35,354 bases of DNA. Origin: an uncultured Planctomycetaceae bacterium (GTDB lineage Bacteria > Planctomycetota > Planctomycetia > Planctomycetales > Planctomycetaceae). Made by a program: the position numbers and the translations under genes. Below the pieces are notes generated by a model. It was given only the letters and a program-made list of their open reading frames with translations, had not been told where the DNA came from and did not search any database. Every line of letters begins with the position of its first letter. The first letter of the stretch is position 1. Below are positions 14,968-23,217 of this stretch, one piece after another. The stretch is from assembly GCA_903861195.1 (NCBI GenBank), contig CAIOTJ010000496.1, positions 1 to 35,354 on the forward strand, in the 5' to 3' direction.

Positions 14968-15636
14968 CGTGTCGGGATGTCATTTCCAGAGGATGGTGTC
15001 ACGCTTCGTGATGGCAGGTTCGCAACAGCCAACAACTGAGGTTATCGGCTTGGCTTTAAGCCTCTTTGTAATGCAGGCTTTGGTGTCGCCAATCCCGGCA
15101 TGGAGGGAATTTTTTTCGGAGTCGGCACAACCCTTAAAGTCGATGGAAGGGCCTCAGTCGATCCTGTTTTTTTCTGGGCGTGTCTCGCCGATTTCACGGG
15201 GGTGACGGTGACCTGGCGAGGACTCGATGCATGGGTCCCGTCCCAGGGGCAGACAGTGCCACTTCATCAGGCCAGTGCCACCACAGCAAAGGAAGCCGGG
15301 CAGCACTCTAGTGGAGAGACAGACGCCCTTACCATGCCTTCCCGACCTTGAGGCGATTGGTCATCCCCAGATCAAAAGGGAGGATGGCTCTGACTCCGTC
15401 ACCTCACTTGAATTGAGCTCAATTCCCAACGGGAGGGAGGTTGGAGTTCGCGATCAGCAGGGTTTCGATTGCTACGGTCGCATTGGGAGAACAGGGGACA
15501 CGCTCCAGTCTCCGTAGATCCCGTCGGGGAGGAAAATCCAAGTTGCCAACCCGCTTCCCGACTAAACCCTGCCCCGTCTTGCGAAAGCAGGGGGGCCTGG
15601 TCCAAGGCCCCACCATTTCACCCGAGGAGAATTCGA
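14968..15636. other. Gene-free stretch between the 100-residue gene and gatC
   Basis: 669 bp. Short open frames exist on both strands (for example 15100-15351 plus, 15399-15605 minus), but none has a convincing start, composition or recognisable domain. It contains a perfect 16-bp palindrome, GAATTGAGCTCAATTC (15410-15425), immediately followed by a small CCAAC/GTTGG hairpin (15426-15444). No tRNA, tmRNA or RNase P RNA signature was found. Confidence 0.5.
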
Positions 15637-15939
15637 TCAGCTCCCAGAATCAATGATCTGGGGGACCAGAAAGAACTTCCCATCGGTCTTGGGCGCATTG
15701 CTCAGCGCCAATTCCCTCGGCAGCGATGGAACAACAGTGTCGTCACGAAAGACGTTGTTCAACTCCACCGCGTGGGCCATGGGCTCCACGTCATCCGTCG
15801 GCACCTCTTTCAGTTGCTCGACGTAATCAAGAATCGTGCTGAGCTTTTGCAGATAATCATCGATTTCGGACTCGACCAGTCTCAGACGAGCCAGTCGAGC
15901 CACACGCAGCACCGTCCCGCGATCCAGACTCGTGGACAC
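15637..15939 (-). CDS. gatC: Asp/Glu-tRNA amidotransferase subunit C
   Basis: 100 residues from a GTG at 15939; upstream in-frame sequence is unlike the family. GatC is the small stabilising subunit of the GatCAB complex, which amidates misacylated Glu-tRNA(Gln) and Asp-tRNA(Asn). Family features are VLRVARLARLRL at the N-terminus, the helix LQKLSTILDYVEQLKEV, the DVEPMAHAV motif, LRDDxVVPS-like FRDDTVVPSL and a C-terminal FFLVPQII. It follows rpmB with a 14-bp gap on the same strand and is likely co-transcribed. gatA and gatB do not follow, so the three subunits are encoded at separate places. Confidence 0.92.
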   Translation of the reverse strand: MSTSLDRGTVLRVARLARLRLVESEIDDYLQKLSTILDYVEQLKEVPTDDVEPMAHAVELNNVFRDDTVVPSLPRELALSNAPKTDGKFFLVPQIIDSGS

Positions 15940-15953
15940 AGACCAAATCCTGC

Positions 15954-16214
15954 TTACTTCGTGGGCAGAGTGAAGGGCTTGCGAATTACAGCCTTCACCA
16001 CACGGCCACTCTTGAGGCACTGCGTACAGACTCGCTTGGTGACGACTTCACCACCATCCTGCACACGCACTCGCTGCAGGTTCGGACGGAAAGCACGACG
16101 CGTAATTCCTGTCGTCTTGCGGCCGTTGCCCCCCAGGTACTTCGCTTTGCCGCGTTGGGCCAACTGATTGCCCCGAATCGGCTGTTTCTCACACAAGTCG
16201 CAACGCATGCCCAT
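15954..16214 (-). CDS. rpmB: 50S ribosomal protein bL28, zinc-ribbon form
   Basis: 86 residues from the ATG at 16214, chosen because AAGGAA lies 8 to 9 bases upstream; an ATG two codons later is also possible. bL28 is a small protein of the large ribosomal subunit. Visible features are CDLC (C5, C8), KAKYLGGNGRKTTGITRRAF in the middle, the bL28 core RRAFRPNLQRVRV, and a second cysteine pair CTQC (C63, C66), which together form the zinc site of the C+ paralogue type. It has an insertion and a short basic tail compared with the E. coli protein. It is the first gene of an rpmB-gatC unit. Confidence 0.9.
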   Translation of the reverse strand: MGMRCDLCEKQPIRGNQLAQRGKAKYLGGNGRKTTGITRRAFRPNLQRVRVQDGGEVVTKRVCTQCLKSGRVVKAVIRKPFTLPTK

Positions 16215-16269
16215 CGAACGAGTTCCTTTTCGAAGCCTCACATCCTGAGCCCCAAGCGGGGAGCCCAAG

Positions 16270-16297
16270 ATCATAACAGATGCCAAGCCGTTTGCAA
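16270..16297 (-). promoter_or_regulatory. Candidate promoter for rpmB-gatC
   Basis: Read on the minus strand, TTGCAA (16297-16292) and TATGAT (16275-16270) are 16 bp apart. The start of transcription would be near 16263, about 50 bases before the rpmB ATG. The -10 matches consensus at five of six positions. Confidence 0.45.
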
Positions 16298-16373
16298 CCG
16301 CTTGCTGCCGGTTCTTGACCGGTTCGTTCGACTGCTGGATCCTTGAGCATCGATCATTCTTCAGAGGAGTGGC

Positions 16374-16946
16374 TTATTGTTCTTGATTGGAGGCTGGTTG
16401 GTTGGCCCGAGCTGCGGGATCTCCACGTTCAATTCGGCCCCACAGATGTCCCCCCACTTTCCCATGTACCCAGGTACCGGCATACCATTCATCATGGATC
16501 AGGACCCGGGCCGAAAAAGTTCCCAGCCCGGGAATGGTGACCTCATCCAGCGTGATGACTGGCGTTTTCCCCGCCCAGAGGACCTGGAATGGGACCGCGA
16601 TCGGAAATTCCTTCCCCTGGATTTGCCATTTGGCACCAAACAACCAGGTCGTGTTGTTTAGCTTGGACACTTTTGAGATGGCGTATTTCTCCATCACAGC
16701 CGCTTTCTCTTCCGCCCCCTGGGTCACGCTGTAGTTGCCCGCAAAGGCAGAGTTGGCCAGCTTTTCCGCAAACCAGCGATCCAGCTCTTCCTGCGGGGGA
16801 ATCGCCGTTTTGCGAGCTGAGGTGGGCGGGTTGGTCTCGGCGGTCTTCGGCTCCTGCGGCTGTTCCGCCAGGGCGGCTGTAGCCGTCAGGACGCTGGGGA
16901 CTCCCAGAGCGACCAGTGAGAGGAAATCGCGGCGTTCGATCGACAT
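16374..16946 (-). CDS. Exported hypothetical protein with a Tat-like signal
   Basis: 190 residues. The N-terminus has RRDFLSLVALGVPSVL followed by an AxA cleavage site (ALA-EQ), a Tat-type or Sec signal. The mature part begins with a Pro/Thr/Lys linker (about 28-50) and then a compact domain containing SAFAGNYSVTQG, EKAAVMEKYAISKVSK, TWLFGAKWQIQGKE and a WYAGTWVHGKVGGHLWGRIER segment near the end. I do not recognise a named family, although the tryptophan- and glycine-rich beta pattern suggests a small beta-barrel-like or lipocalin-like fold (inference). It probably sits in the periplasm. It stands alone, transcribed from the spacer upstream of 16947. Confidence 0.75.
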   Translation of the reverse strand: MSIERRDFLSLVALGVPSVLTATAALAEQPQEPKTAETNPPTSARKTAIPPQEELDRWFAEKLANSAFAGNYSVTQGAEEKAAVMEKYAISKVSKLNNTTWLFGAKWQIQGKEFPIAVPFQVLWAGKTPVITLDEVTIPGLGTFSARVLIHDEWYAGTWVHGKVGGHLWGRIERGDPAARANQPASNQEQ

Positions 16947-17260
16947 GGCAGTTGGGTGACTGGGGTGTGTGAGGCGGAACTACGCTTGGTTCCGGACAAT
17001 GTCCGCGGTTCACAAGGGTGGGCTCGTGGAACTTGTGAAGGCCGAACCACCATTGTCAGCAAGAAGGGGACTGGCTGGCAACCACAGCCCACTCTGTTTC
17101 TAACGCAGCGTGCCGGGGGGGAGGGGTGTGAGAGGATCTCCCCATTCGGCGATTGGCAGGCAATTGCCCCCGGTCTGAACGCTGGCTGCGGTCGGGAATG
17201 GCGTCAGCGATGCTCCAGGTGATCTTGACCCTGATCAGGCCCCCGGGATAGAAGCCCGTC
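16947..17260. other. Intergenic stretch between two exported-protein genes
   Basis: 314 bp. It holds two small inverted repeats: CGGAC/GTCCG (16993-17005, 3-nt loop) and TTCACAAG (17009-17016) with CTTGTGAA (17032-17039). There is no T-tract and no protein-like open frame. Probably the divergent promoter region for the genes at 16374-16946 and 17261-17845. Confidence 0.4.
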
Positions 17261-17845
17261 TTGGTTTCCCGGAAGTCGGTGGATGTGTACGGGGGATCAG
17301 ACGCCGGGATCCCTCCGGCAGTTCCCCTCCACCGGTTCCACTGGCCTCGTTCGATTCCCGGAACCTCTCTGTTGATTCTCCTGCAAGCTGGTTCGCACAG
17401 TGTCTTTCGTCCAGCCCCGGTGCTGGGTGTGTTGCTGGTTTGTCTCGCTGGATTCGGCTGTGAGTCGACCAGTCTGAATTCCAGCCTCCTTGAGACACTG
17501 GCAGGGCGGCCGGTCGTTTCGGAGCAGGAACTGTCACAGCGAAGAGCGTCCTACATCGAGCATCACAATCGCGAAGATCTCTATTGGCTGCTCCAGAATT
17601 GTGTCACGACCGGCATGGGAGTTCATGAGGTGGCAGGCGTCATCGGTGAAACTCCCGAGCTGGAGCCCCATAGCCAATGGCTGAAGCAGGCCGATTTCCG
17701 CGTTGACGACAAAGTCTACAAATTCGGCCCCGATAGTCAGGGACAGAGTGTCTATCTGCTGTTTCGCGAGGGGCGGTTGATCAATCACAACCCCGATGAA
17801 TATCGGCCGGACGACTTCGCGATGCAACTCCGGCGCGGCAGATGA
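17261..17845 (+). CDS. Small putative lipoprotein
   Basis: The frame runs from 17261, but the true start is uncertain; a TTG at 17372 would give a shorter protein starting LILLQAGSHSVF. A hydrophobic stretch (VLGVLLVCLAGFGC) with a lipobox-like LAGFGC suggests lipidation of the cysteine and anchoring to a membrane. The mature part is about 125 residues, with a charged helix (SEQELSQRRASYIEHHNREDLYWLLQN) followed by TGMGVHEVAGVIGE and a small beta-rich domain ending RPDDFAMQLRRGR. The helix plus GVI-GE pattern loosely recalls SmpA/OmlA-like small lipoproteins, but this is weak. The function is unknown. It is convergent with the ApbE gene, 39 bp from its 3' end. Confidence 0.65.
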   Translation: MVSRKSVDVYGGSDAGIPPAVPLHRFHWPRSIPGTSLLILLQAGSHSVFRPAPVLGVLLVCLAGFGCESTSLNSSLLETLAGRPVVSEQELSQRRASYIEHHNREDLYWLLQNCVTTGMGVHEVAGVIGETPELEPHSQWLKQADFRVDDKVYKFGPDSQGQSVYLLFREGRLINHNPDEYRPDDFAMQLRRGR

Positions 17846-17884
17846 ATTCCGGGGACCGGGCATCCCGAACAGAACCCAGAATTG

Positions 17885-18925
17885 TCATCGCGCGGGAGGT
17901 GGAGGATCGGCCTCGTAGCGGATAAATCCTGGGGTTTCGGTGACGATAACAGCCTGCGGTTCCTGTGCCTTCGTGGTGACAAACAGCGCCTCGGCCTGGG
18001 GAGCGTGTTTCCGGATCCAGGCAAGCCCCCGCTCGGGACCCAGCACGCAGACTGCGGTTGCGTGGCTGTCCGCCATGAGGCAGGTTGGAGCAATGATGGT
18101 GACGCTTGCGCGGGTTGTCAGGCCCAGCCCTGTGGCTGGATCGACGATGTGCGAGTACCGCACCCCATCGATCTCAACGAATTGAAACGCGTCTCCGGAC
18201 GTGGTGACCGCGGCATGTTGCACCAAAAGATGGCGACTCGGCGGACCGTCGGCATCCAGGGGGGCGACACTGATTCGCCAACCTGGCTCGCCAGGGGGAG
18301 GGCCGCTGACTCCGATGTCGCCGCTGCCATCAATCAGGGCACTTTTGATCCCGTGCTCCTTCAGAACAAGAAGCGCCTCGTCGATGGCAAATCCCACCGC
18401 GATCCCTCCCAGATCCAACTGCATTTTGGGGAGCTTGAGAGTGGCCGTCTGGTGCTCTTTGTCGAGGGACAAGCCCTGCCAGCCGACCGCCTGTCGGGCC
18501 TGGGAAAGGACGGCTGCCTCAGGGAGCCGTCGGCTTTTGCGGCTGCGTCTCCATAAGCGGGTCAGCGGTCCGACGGTCGGGTCAAAGGCTCCCGCACTGG
18601 CTTTGGCCAACTCGTGTGATGCCGTCAGAATGCGGAACAAATCCTGGCTGATGGCGACCGTACGGCCTGTGCCCGCTGTTGCACACAGGCGATTCAGCTC
18701 GCTGTCGGCGTCGTAGTCACTGCAGACGGCATTGAGTTGCAGGATGCGCTGATAAGCCGCAGTCACCCCCCGATTTGCGGACTGTTCATCCGGTGCGTAT
18801 ACTACGACCCGGAACGGCATGCCCATGAGCATTTCCGAAAACGCGTACCGCTGCGGTGGTGCGCCGTCTGCCGAGACGCCAGCCATTGCGGCCGTCAAGG
18901 CGAGGGGAAACAGTACATGCGACAT
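17885..18925 (-). CDS. ApbE-family FAD:protein FMN transferase
   Basis: 346 residues from the ATG at 18925, with a signal peptide (MSHVLFPLALTAAMAGVSA). ApbE enzymes attach FMN covalently to threonine of periplasmic flavoproteins such as NqrC, RnfG and related FMN-binding domains, with Mg2+. Family features are the N-terminal MGMPFRVVVYA, CSDYDADSELNRL, SAGAFDPTVGPL, DLGGIAVGFAID, ALIDGSGDI, HIVDPATG and MADSHATAVCVLG, which carries the metal-binding Asp and Thr. The common GxIAKG lysine reads GGIAVG here, which may alter activity. No FMN-binding target gene is visible in the window. It is divergent from the SUMF1-domain gene at 19071. Confidence 0.9.
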   Translation of the reverse strand: MSHVLFPLALTAAMAGVSADGAPPQRYAFSEMLMGMPFRVVVYAPDEQSANRGVTAAYQRILQLNAVCSDYDADSELNRLCATAGTGRTVAISQDLFRILTASHELAKASAGAFDPTVGPLTRLWRRSRKSRRLPEAAVLSQARQAVGWQGLSLDKEHQTATLKLPKMQLDLGGIAVGFAIDEALLVLKEHGIKSALIDGSGDIGVSGPPPGEPGWRISVAPLDADGPPSRHLLVQHAAVTTSGDAFQFVEIDGVRYSHIVDPATGLGLTTRASVTIIAPTCLMADSHATAVCVLGPERGLAWIRKHAPQAEALFVTTKAQEPQAVIVTETPGFIRYEADPPPPAR

Positions 18926-19070
18926 TGACGGATCCTGGTGACACATCACCTCTCGGGCGTTCTCCGGCAATTGACAGGCCGGAAGGAATTGAGTTCGGTG
19001 ATCGCGGCCGCGACTGAAGCGGGTGTCGAGTTTCCAACAGGTGCTTGCGGTGGAGAGGTCGGATTCAGTC

Positions 19071-20150
19071 ATGGTGAGTCTAGGCAGGTTCAAGGGAATG
19101 GGGCAAGCGGTGCTCGCCGGGTTGGTCTTGGTGGGGCTTTGTTGGGGAACCCGTCCGCAGGGGCGCATCGCGGAGGCTCAGGACGTGTCGGTCGCCCCGC
19201 CGGTGATTCCCATTCCCGAGGCCGAGGCCAAGACCCCGGCCGAGATGAAGGCCTACACCGAAAAGATCACCGGCACCGAAGTGACCTTCGACATGGTGCC
19301 GATTCCCGGGGGGGAATTTGTGATGGGGAGTGCCGAGTCGGAAGTGGGGCGAAATCCCGACGAGGGGCCTCAACATACGATGAAGATCGCCCCGTTCTGG
19401 ATGGGGAGATGCGAGGTCACCTGGGATGAGTACGACGTCTGGAGCTTCAGTCTGGACGTGAAGCGGCGCGAGACGTTGAAGCTCGACTCGACCGCTCGCG
19501 ACCAACTCTCGGATGCGGTGACACGCCCCACCAAGCCTTATACGGACATGACGTTTCGGATGGGGCACGACGGATTCCCCGCGATCTGTATGACGGGACT
19601 TGCGGCTCGGGTCTACTGCGAGTGGCTGACGGCGAAAACCGGCCGTTACTACCGGTTGCCGACCGAGGCGGAATGGGAGTACGCGTGCCGCGCGGGCACG
19701 ACCACGGCCTATTCCTTCGGGGATGACCCGGCGGGACTGGAAGAGCATTCGTGGTTCATCGACAATTGCGAGAAGTACCAGAAGGTGGGGAAAAAGAAGC
19801 CCAATCCCTGGGGCCTTCATGACATGCACGGGAACGTGGCTGAATGGTGCGTCGACCAATACGACGAGGAAGGGTATGCGAAGCATTCCCCCGAGACGCC
19901 ATTCTTCCTCGCCACCAAGGAGTACCCGCAGGTCGTACGGGGAGGCGGCTGGGATGGGACCGCGGAAATGCTGCGGAGTGCCGGCCGGGACTTTTCGAAG
20001 CCGGAGTGGAAAGTTCAGGATCCCCAACTCCCCAAAAGCCGGTGGTACCATACCGATGCCCGGTGGGTTGGTTTTCGGGTGGTTCGGCCCCTCGGGGGAG
20101 AGGACATCAAGTTCCCCCAGGTGGAAAAGAGCGTGACCGAAAAGAAGTAG
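19071..20150 (+). CDS. Secreted SUMF1/formylglycine-generating-enzyme-like protein
   Basis: 359 residues from the ATG at 19071, with an N-terminal signal segment ([16 protein letters not shown]). The rest is a SUMF1/FGE-sulfatase domain: [88 protein letters not shown] and [17 protein letters not shown] before GFRVVRP. True formylglycine-generating enzymes have a copper-binding Cys pair in the segment after RGGSW; here [14 protein letters not shown] has none, so modification of sulfatase cysteines is unlikely. Non-catalytic SUMF1-like domains are common in Planctomycetes. No sulfatase gene is adjacent. It may be a binding or structural domain. Confidence 0.88.
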   Translation: MVSLGRFKGMGQAVLAGLVLVGLCWGTRPQGRIAEAQDVSVAPPVIPIPEAEAKTPAEMKAYTEKITGTEVTFDMVPIPGGEFVMGSAESEVGRNPDEGPQHTMKIAPFWMGRCEVTWDEYDVWSFSLDVKRRETLKLDSTARDQLSDAVTRPTKPYTDMTFRMGHDGFPAICMTGLAARVYCEWLTAKTGRYYRLPTEAEWEYACRAGTTTAYSFGDDPAGLEEHSWFIDNCEKYQKVGKKKPNPWGLHDMHGNVAEWCVDQYDEEGYAKHSPETPFFLATKEYPQVVRGGGWDGTAEMLRSAGRDFSKPEWKVQDPQLPKSRWYHTDARWVGFRVVRPLGGEDIKFPQVEKSVTEKK

Positions 20151-20385
20151 ACGGCGAAAAACGTCCGGGGCGGCACAATGAGCGGGCCGACGCGCGGAGA
20201 CAGCGGATTCTCAGGAATGAGCGGCAGTCTTTCTGGGCGATGGCTTGTGGGAGCCGCAGCCGGGCTGGCCGGGGCCGCGTTGCAGCGGATTCACTCCCGC
20301 GAACTGTGCTGTGACGGTGACTTTGAGTGGTGTGTGGTTCAGGCGTTTTGTTTCTCCCGCTTCAGAACTTGAGGAGGTTCCTTCG

Positions 20386-21726
20386 ATGACTCGTTCGGCA
20401 GCCCAGGATTCGGCGACTCGCCGTGATTTTCTGAAAGATTCGACTGTCGCGGCGCTCGGGGCCGCCTGTTTGGGTGGCCTGGCCCCTTTGCCGGGAGCGT
20501 ACGCCGGCGGGGATGATCTGATTCGGGTCGGTCTCGTCGGCTGCGGAGGCCGGGGGACCGGGGCCGCGGCCCAGGCGCTGAGCACCAAGGGGAAGGTCAA
20601 GCTGGTGGCGGTGGGGGATGCGTTTCCTGACCGAATCAAGAGCAGTCTGGGAGCCATTCAACAGGAACTGGGAGATCGCGCGAAGGAGCTGGTGGATGTT
20701 CCTCCCGAGCGGCAATTTGTCGGTTTTGACGCCTTTCAGAAGGTCATCGACTCGGGCATTGATCTGGTGATTCTGGCCACCCCCCCCGGTTTCCGGCCCC
20801 AGCACTTCGAGGCCGCCGTGAAGGCGGGCAAGCACGTCTTCATGGAGAAGCCTGTGGCTGTGGATGCGCCGGGGGTGCGGCAGGTTCTCGCCGCCGCCGC
20901 GGAAGCCAAGCAGAAAAACCTGGGAGTGGGGGTCGGGCTGCAGCGACACCATCAGGATTCGTACATCCAGACGATCAAGCGGCTGCAGGAAGGGGCGATT
21001 GGCGACATCCAGACGATGCGTGCCTACTGGAATGATCGGGGGGTATGGGTTGTCGAGCGCCAGGCGGGCATGACCGAGATGGAGTACCAGATGAGGAACT
21101 GGTACTACTTCAATTGGCTGTGCGGAGACCACATCTGCGAGCAGCACATCCATAACCTCGACGTCTGTAACTGGCTGAAGAACGCCTATCCGGTCCGCGC
21201 ATCGGGTATGGGGGGCCGGCAGGTGCGGACCCACAAGAAGTTTGGCGAGATTTTTGACCATCACGCGGTGGAGTTCGAATACGCGGATGGCAGCCGTTTG
21301 TTCAGCCAGTGCCGACACATCGAGGGCTGCTGGAGCAGCGTGTCGGAGCATGCCCAGGGAACGAAGGGGTCGGCTGACATTGCGGCGGGAATCATCCGGG
21401 TCAATGGGCAGCCGGAATGGAAGTACCAGCCCGAGAAGGGGAGTCGGCCGAAGAATCCGTACCAGGTTGAACATGATGATCTGTTCGCCAGTGTTCGCGC
21501 TGGAAAGCCTCTGAATGAGGCTGAAAACGGTGCTCTGAGTTCGATGACGGCGGTTCTGGGCCGTCTCGCGACGTACTCCGGCAAGGTGGTGGAGTGGAAG
21601 GATGCTCTGGCTTCGGAGATGAACTTGCGGCCCAATTCGTATGACTGGCAGTCCAATCCCCCCTCAATGCCCGATCAGGAGGGTTGGTATGCGATTGCCA
21701 TCCCCGGGTCGACCAAGGTCGTGTAG
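20386..21726 (+). CDS. Tat-exported Gfo/Idh/MocA-family oxidoreductase
   Basis: 446 residues from the ATG at 20386, preceded by GAGGAGG at 20371-20377 with ideal spacing; the frame is open further upstream without a better site. The N-terminus carries a twin-arginine signal (ATRRDFLKDSTVAAL), then a Rossmann NAD(P)-binding motif, IRVGLVGCGGRGTGAA, followed by VILATPPGF, EKPVAVDAPGVRQVL and the conserved QRHHQDSYIQTIKRL. The C-terminal substrate domain contains WLCGDHICEQHIHNLDVCNWL, a typical catalytic segment. Family members oxidise or reduce sugars and cyclitols; Planctomycetes encode many exported forms whose substrates are not known. It ends at a strong intrinsic terminator. Confidence 0.93.
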   Translation: MTRSAAQDSATRRDFLKDSTVAALGAACLGGLAPLPGAYAGGDDLIRVGLVGCGGRGTGAAAQALSTKGKVKLVAVGDAFPDRIKSSLGAIQQELGDRAKELVDVPPERQFVGFDAFQKVIDSGIDLVILATPPGFRPQHFEAAVKAGKHVFMEKPVAVDAPGVRQVLAAAAEAKQKNLGVGVGLQRHHQDSYIQTIKRLQEGAIGDIQTMRAYWNDRGVWVVERQAGMTEMEYQMRNWYYFNWLCGDHICEQHIHNLDVCNWLKNAYPVRASGMGGRQVRTHKKFGEIFDHHAVEFEYADGSRLFSQCRHIEGCWSSVSEHAQGTKGSADIAAGIIRVNGQPEWKYQPEKGSRPKNPYQVEHDDLFASVRAGKPLNEAENGALSSMTAVLGRLATYSGKVVEWKDALASEMNLRPNSYDWQSNPPSMPDQEGWYAIAIPGSTKVV

Positions 21727-21784
21727 GGCTCGTTGAGGATCACGTTTCGCATCCCTTTGATCGGGAGTGAGAACTGGTTTGGCC

Positions 21785-21818
21785 CGCCGCAGTCCCTCTG
21801 GACTGCGGCGTTTTTTTT
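21785..21818 (+). terminator. Intrinsic terminator after the oxidoreductase gene
   Basis: A perfect 11-bp stem, CGCCGCAGTCC (21785-21795) with GGACTGCGGCG (21800-21810) and a 4-nt loop, is followed directly by eight T (21811-21818). Confidence 0.95.
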
Positions 21819-21909
21819 GTTTGAACCAAGACTTGCGTCACTGCGGAGGTCAGGTGAGACCGGGGTTCCCAGCGCCGGGAAATCGACCCAATCGGACTGT
21901 GTGTCTCAC

Positions 21910-21937
21910 TTGCGACTCACGAGTGTCTGCCTATAAT
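21910..21937 (+). promoter_or_regulatory. Candidate sigma70-type promoter for the nuo genes
   Basis: TTGCGA at 21910-21915 and a perfect TATAAT at 21932-21937 are 16 bp apart. Transcription would start near 21944, about 40 bases before the nuoI ATG. This is the best promoter match in the window. Confidence 0.6.
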
Positions 21938-21982
21938 CGAGCGACTTCGTCAGGCTGAAAATCTGTCCCAGCAGGGGAAACC

Positions 21983-22531
21983 ATGTTCAGGTGGTTCCGG
22001 AACGTTTTTGTAGCTGTCAGCACCCTGCTCCAGGGGATGTGGGTGACTTTGCTGACGATGTTGAAGACGTACCAGCGCAAGACCTTCACCCACATTTACG
22101 AGTACCCAGAGGTTCCTGTTCCCGTGAAGGCCCGTTATCGCGGCTTTCATCGCTACGATCTGACGACCTGTATTGGTTGCGACAAATGTGCGGCAGCCTG
22201 TCCGGTCGACTGTATTTATATCGATAAGGAAAAGGCGCCGGTTGGCAAGGGATTCCGGCTGAACGGGTTCACCATCGACTACACCAAGTGCATGTTCTGT
22301 GCCCTGTGTGTTGAGCCGTGCCCGGTCGATTGCATCTTCATGGGCTCAAATTTTGATTTGAGCTGCTACAGTCGGGATGGCTGCATTGTGGATTACGCCA
22401 AGCTGCCTCTGGAAGTGGCCTGGGGACAGACTTCGCTGAATCCTACAGCTGTCTCGGAATCGAAAGTGCTCTATCAGCCGGTGTGGGTGAAGGGTGAACC
22501 AAGTCCGTTCCAGGTGGTGTCGTCCGAGTAG
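21983..22531 (+). CDS. nuoI: NADH-quinone oxidoreductase subunit I
   Basis: 182 residues. NuoI is the 2x[4Fe-4S] ferredoxin-type subunit of respiratory complex I, which carries electrons from the NADH module (clusters N6a and N6b) towards NuoB. Both cluster motifs are intact: [15 protein letters not shown] with ligands C63, C66, C69 and C73, and [12 protein letters not shown] with C103, C106, C109 and C113. The basic amphipathic N-terminus ([19 protein letters not shown]) fits attachment to the membrane arm. A reasonable ribosome site (AGGGGAAACC) precedes the ATG. It is followed by a DUF2203 gene and then nuoA, nuoC and nuoD. Confidence 0.95.
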   Translation: MFRWFRNVFVAVSTLLQGMWVTLLTMLKTYQRKTFTHIYEYPEVPVPVKARYRGFHRYDLTTCIGCDKCAAACPVDCIYIDKEKAPVGKGFRLNGFTIDYTKCMFCALCVEPCPVDCIFMGSNFDLSCYSRDGCIVDYAKLPLEVAWGQTSLNPTAVSESKVLYQPVWVKGEPSPFQVVSSE

Positions 22532-22599
22532 GGAGATCACGGTTTGCCGCGTGGGCAACGATCTCTGGACGGTGTGCGGGATTTCTGAAGGAGTGGATC

Positions 22600-23073
22600 A
22601 TGGCGAAAGAACAGCGGGTTGAGCGTCGGCACTACACCGTGGAGCAGGCCAACCACGCATTGCCTTTGGTGAAGGCGATCGCGGCCGACCTCGTGGCAAA
22701 GTTCGCCGAGGTGAAGGAGCGGAAAGATCGACTTGATCGCATTCGACGCCAGAAGCGGTCCAAAGACGGGGTGGAAGATTTCTACGCCGAGGAGTTGGTG
22801 GAGGCTGAATCTCAACTGGAACACGAACTGGAAACGCTGCAGGGTTACATTGAGGAGTTGACCGATTTGGGCATCGAGGTGAAGGATGCCTCGCGTGGGT
22901 TACTCGATTTCTATTCGTTGCTCGATGGCCGGGAGGTCTATCTCTGCTGGTTGTTGGGTGAGGACGAAGTGGGTCACTGGCACGAGATCGACGCCGGCTT
23001 CGCTGGTCGCCAGTCTCTGATGGCTGGTTCGTCACCGGGCCCGCAACCGAAGGATTTTCGCGGAGATCAGTGA
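22600..23073 (+). CDS. DUF2203-family protein
   Basis: 157 residues. The first half is a strongly charged coiled-coil-like region (ADLVAKFAEVKERKDRLDRIRRQKR and EAESQLEHELETLQGYIEEL). The C-terminal half carries the family signature DLGIEVKD, GLLDFYSLLDGREVYLCWLLGEDE, GHWHEIDAGFAGRQ. DUF2203 proteins are small, soluble, of unknown function and are found scattered in bacteria. No cysteine pair or membrane helix is seen. It lies between nuoI and nuoA on the same strand and may be transcribed with them; whether it has any role in complex I assembly is unknown. Confidence 0.9.
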   Translation: MAKEQRVERRHYTVEQANHALPLVKAIAADLVAKFAEVKERKDRLDRIRRQKRSKDGVEDFYAEELVEAESQLEHELETLQGYIEELTDLGIEVKDASRGLLDFYSLLDGREVYLCWLLGEDEVGHWHEIDAGFAGRQSLMAGSSPGPQPKDFRGDQ

Positions 23074-23217
23074 GCGGACACCGGTTTGATCCCGAGGTCG
23101 GTTGGAGCACAAGGTCGGACCGGTCTCCTGCCTGGCCGATCTTCTGTCAGACTGGTTTCGTGTCGCGGTTGGCTCCGGAAGGCAAGATTTCGTGACTCTG
23201 GAATGGCGAGTGGATGC

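Noticed and set aside
15254-15281. 9-bp direct repeat CAGTGCCAC, two copies 19 bp apart
   Set aside because: Only two copies; too short to separate from chance and not a CRISPR.
15100-15351. 83-codon plus-strand frame in the gene-free stretch
   Set aside because: No recognisable domain or ribosome site, and composition is unlike neighbouring genes.
15529-15539. GAGGAAAATCC resembling the conserved P4 motif of RNase P RNA
   Set aside because: One base differs and the partner motif and surrounding helices are not present.
20178-20372. 64-codon plus-strand frame before the oxidoreductase gene
   Set aside because: No ribosome site, no domain and poor composition; it overlaps the leader region of the next gene.
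20362-21474. 370-codon minus-strand frame opposite the Gfo/Idh/MocA gene
   Set aside because: Antisense shadow of a clearly coding gene; His/Leu/Arg-rich composition typical of shadows in high-GC DNA.
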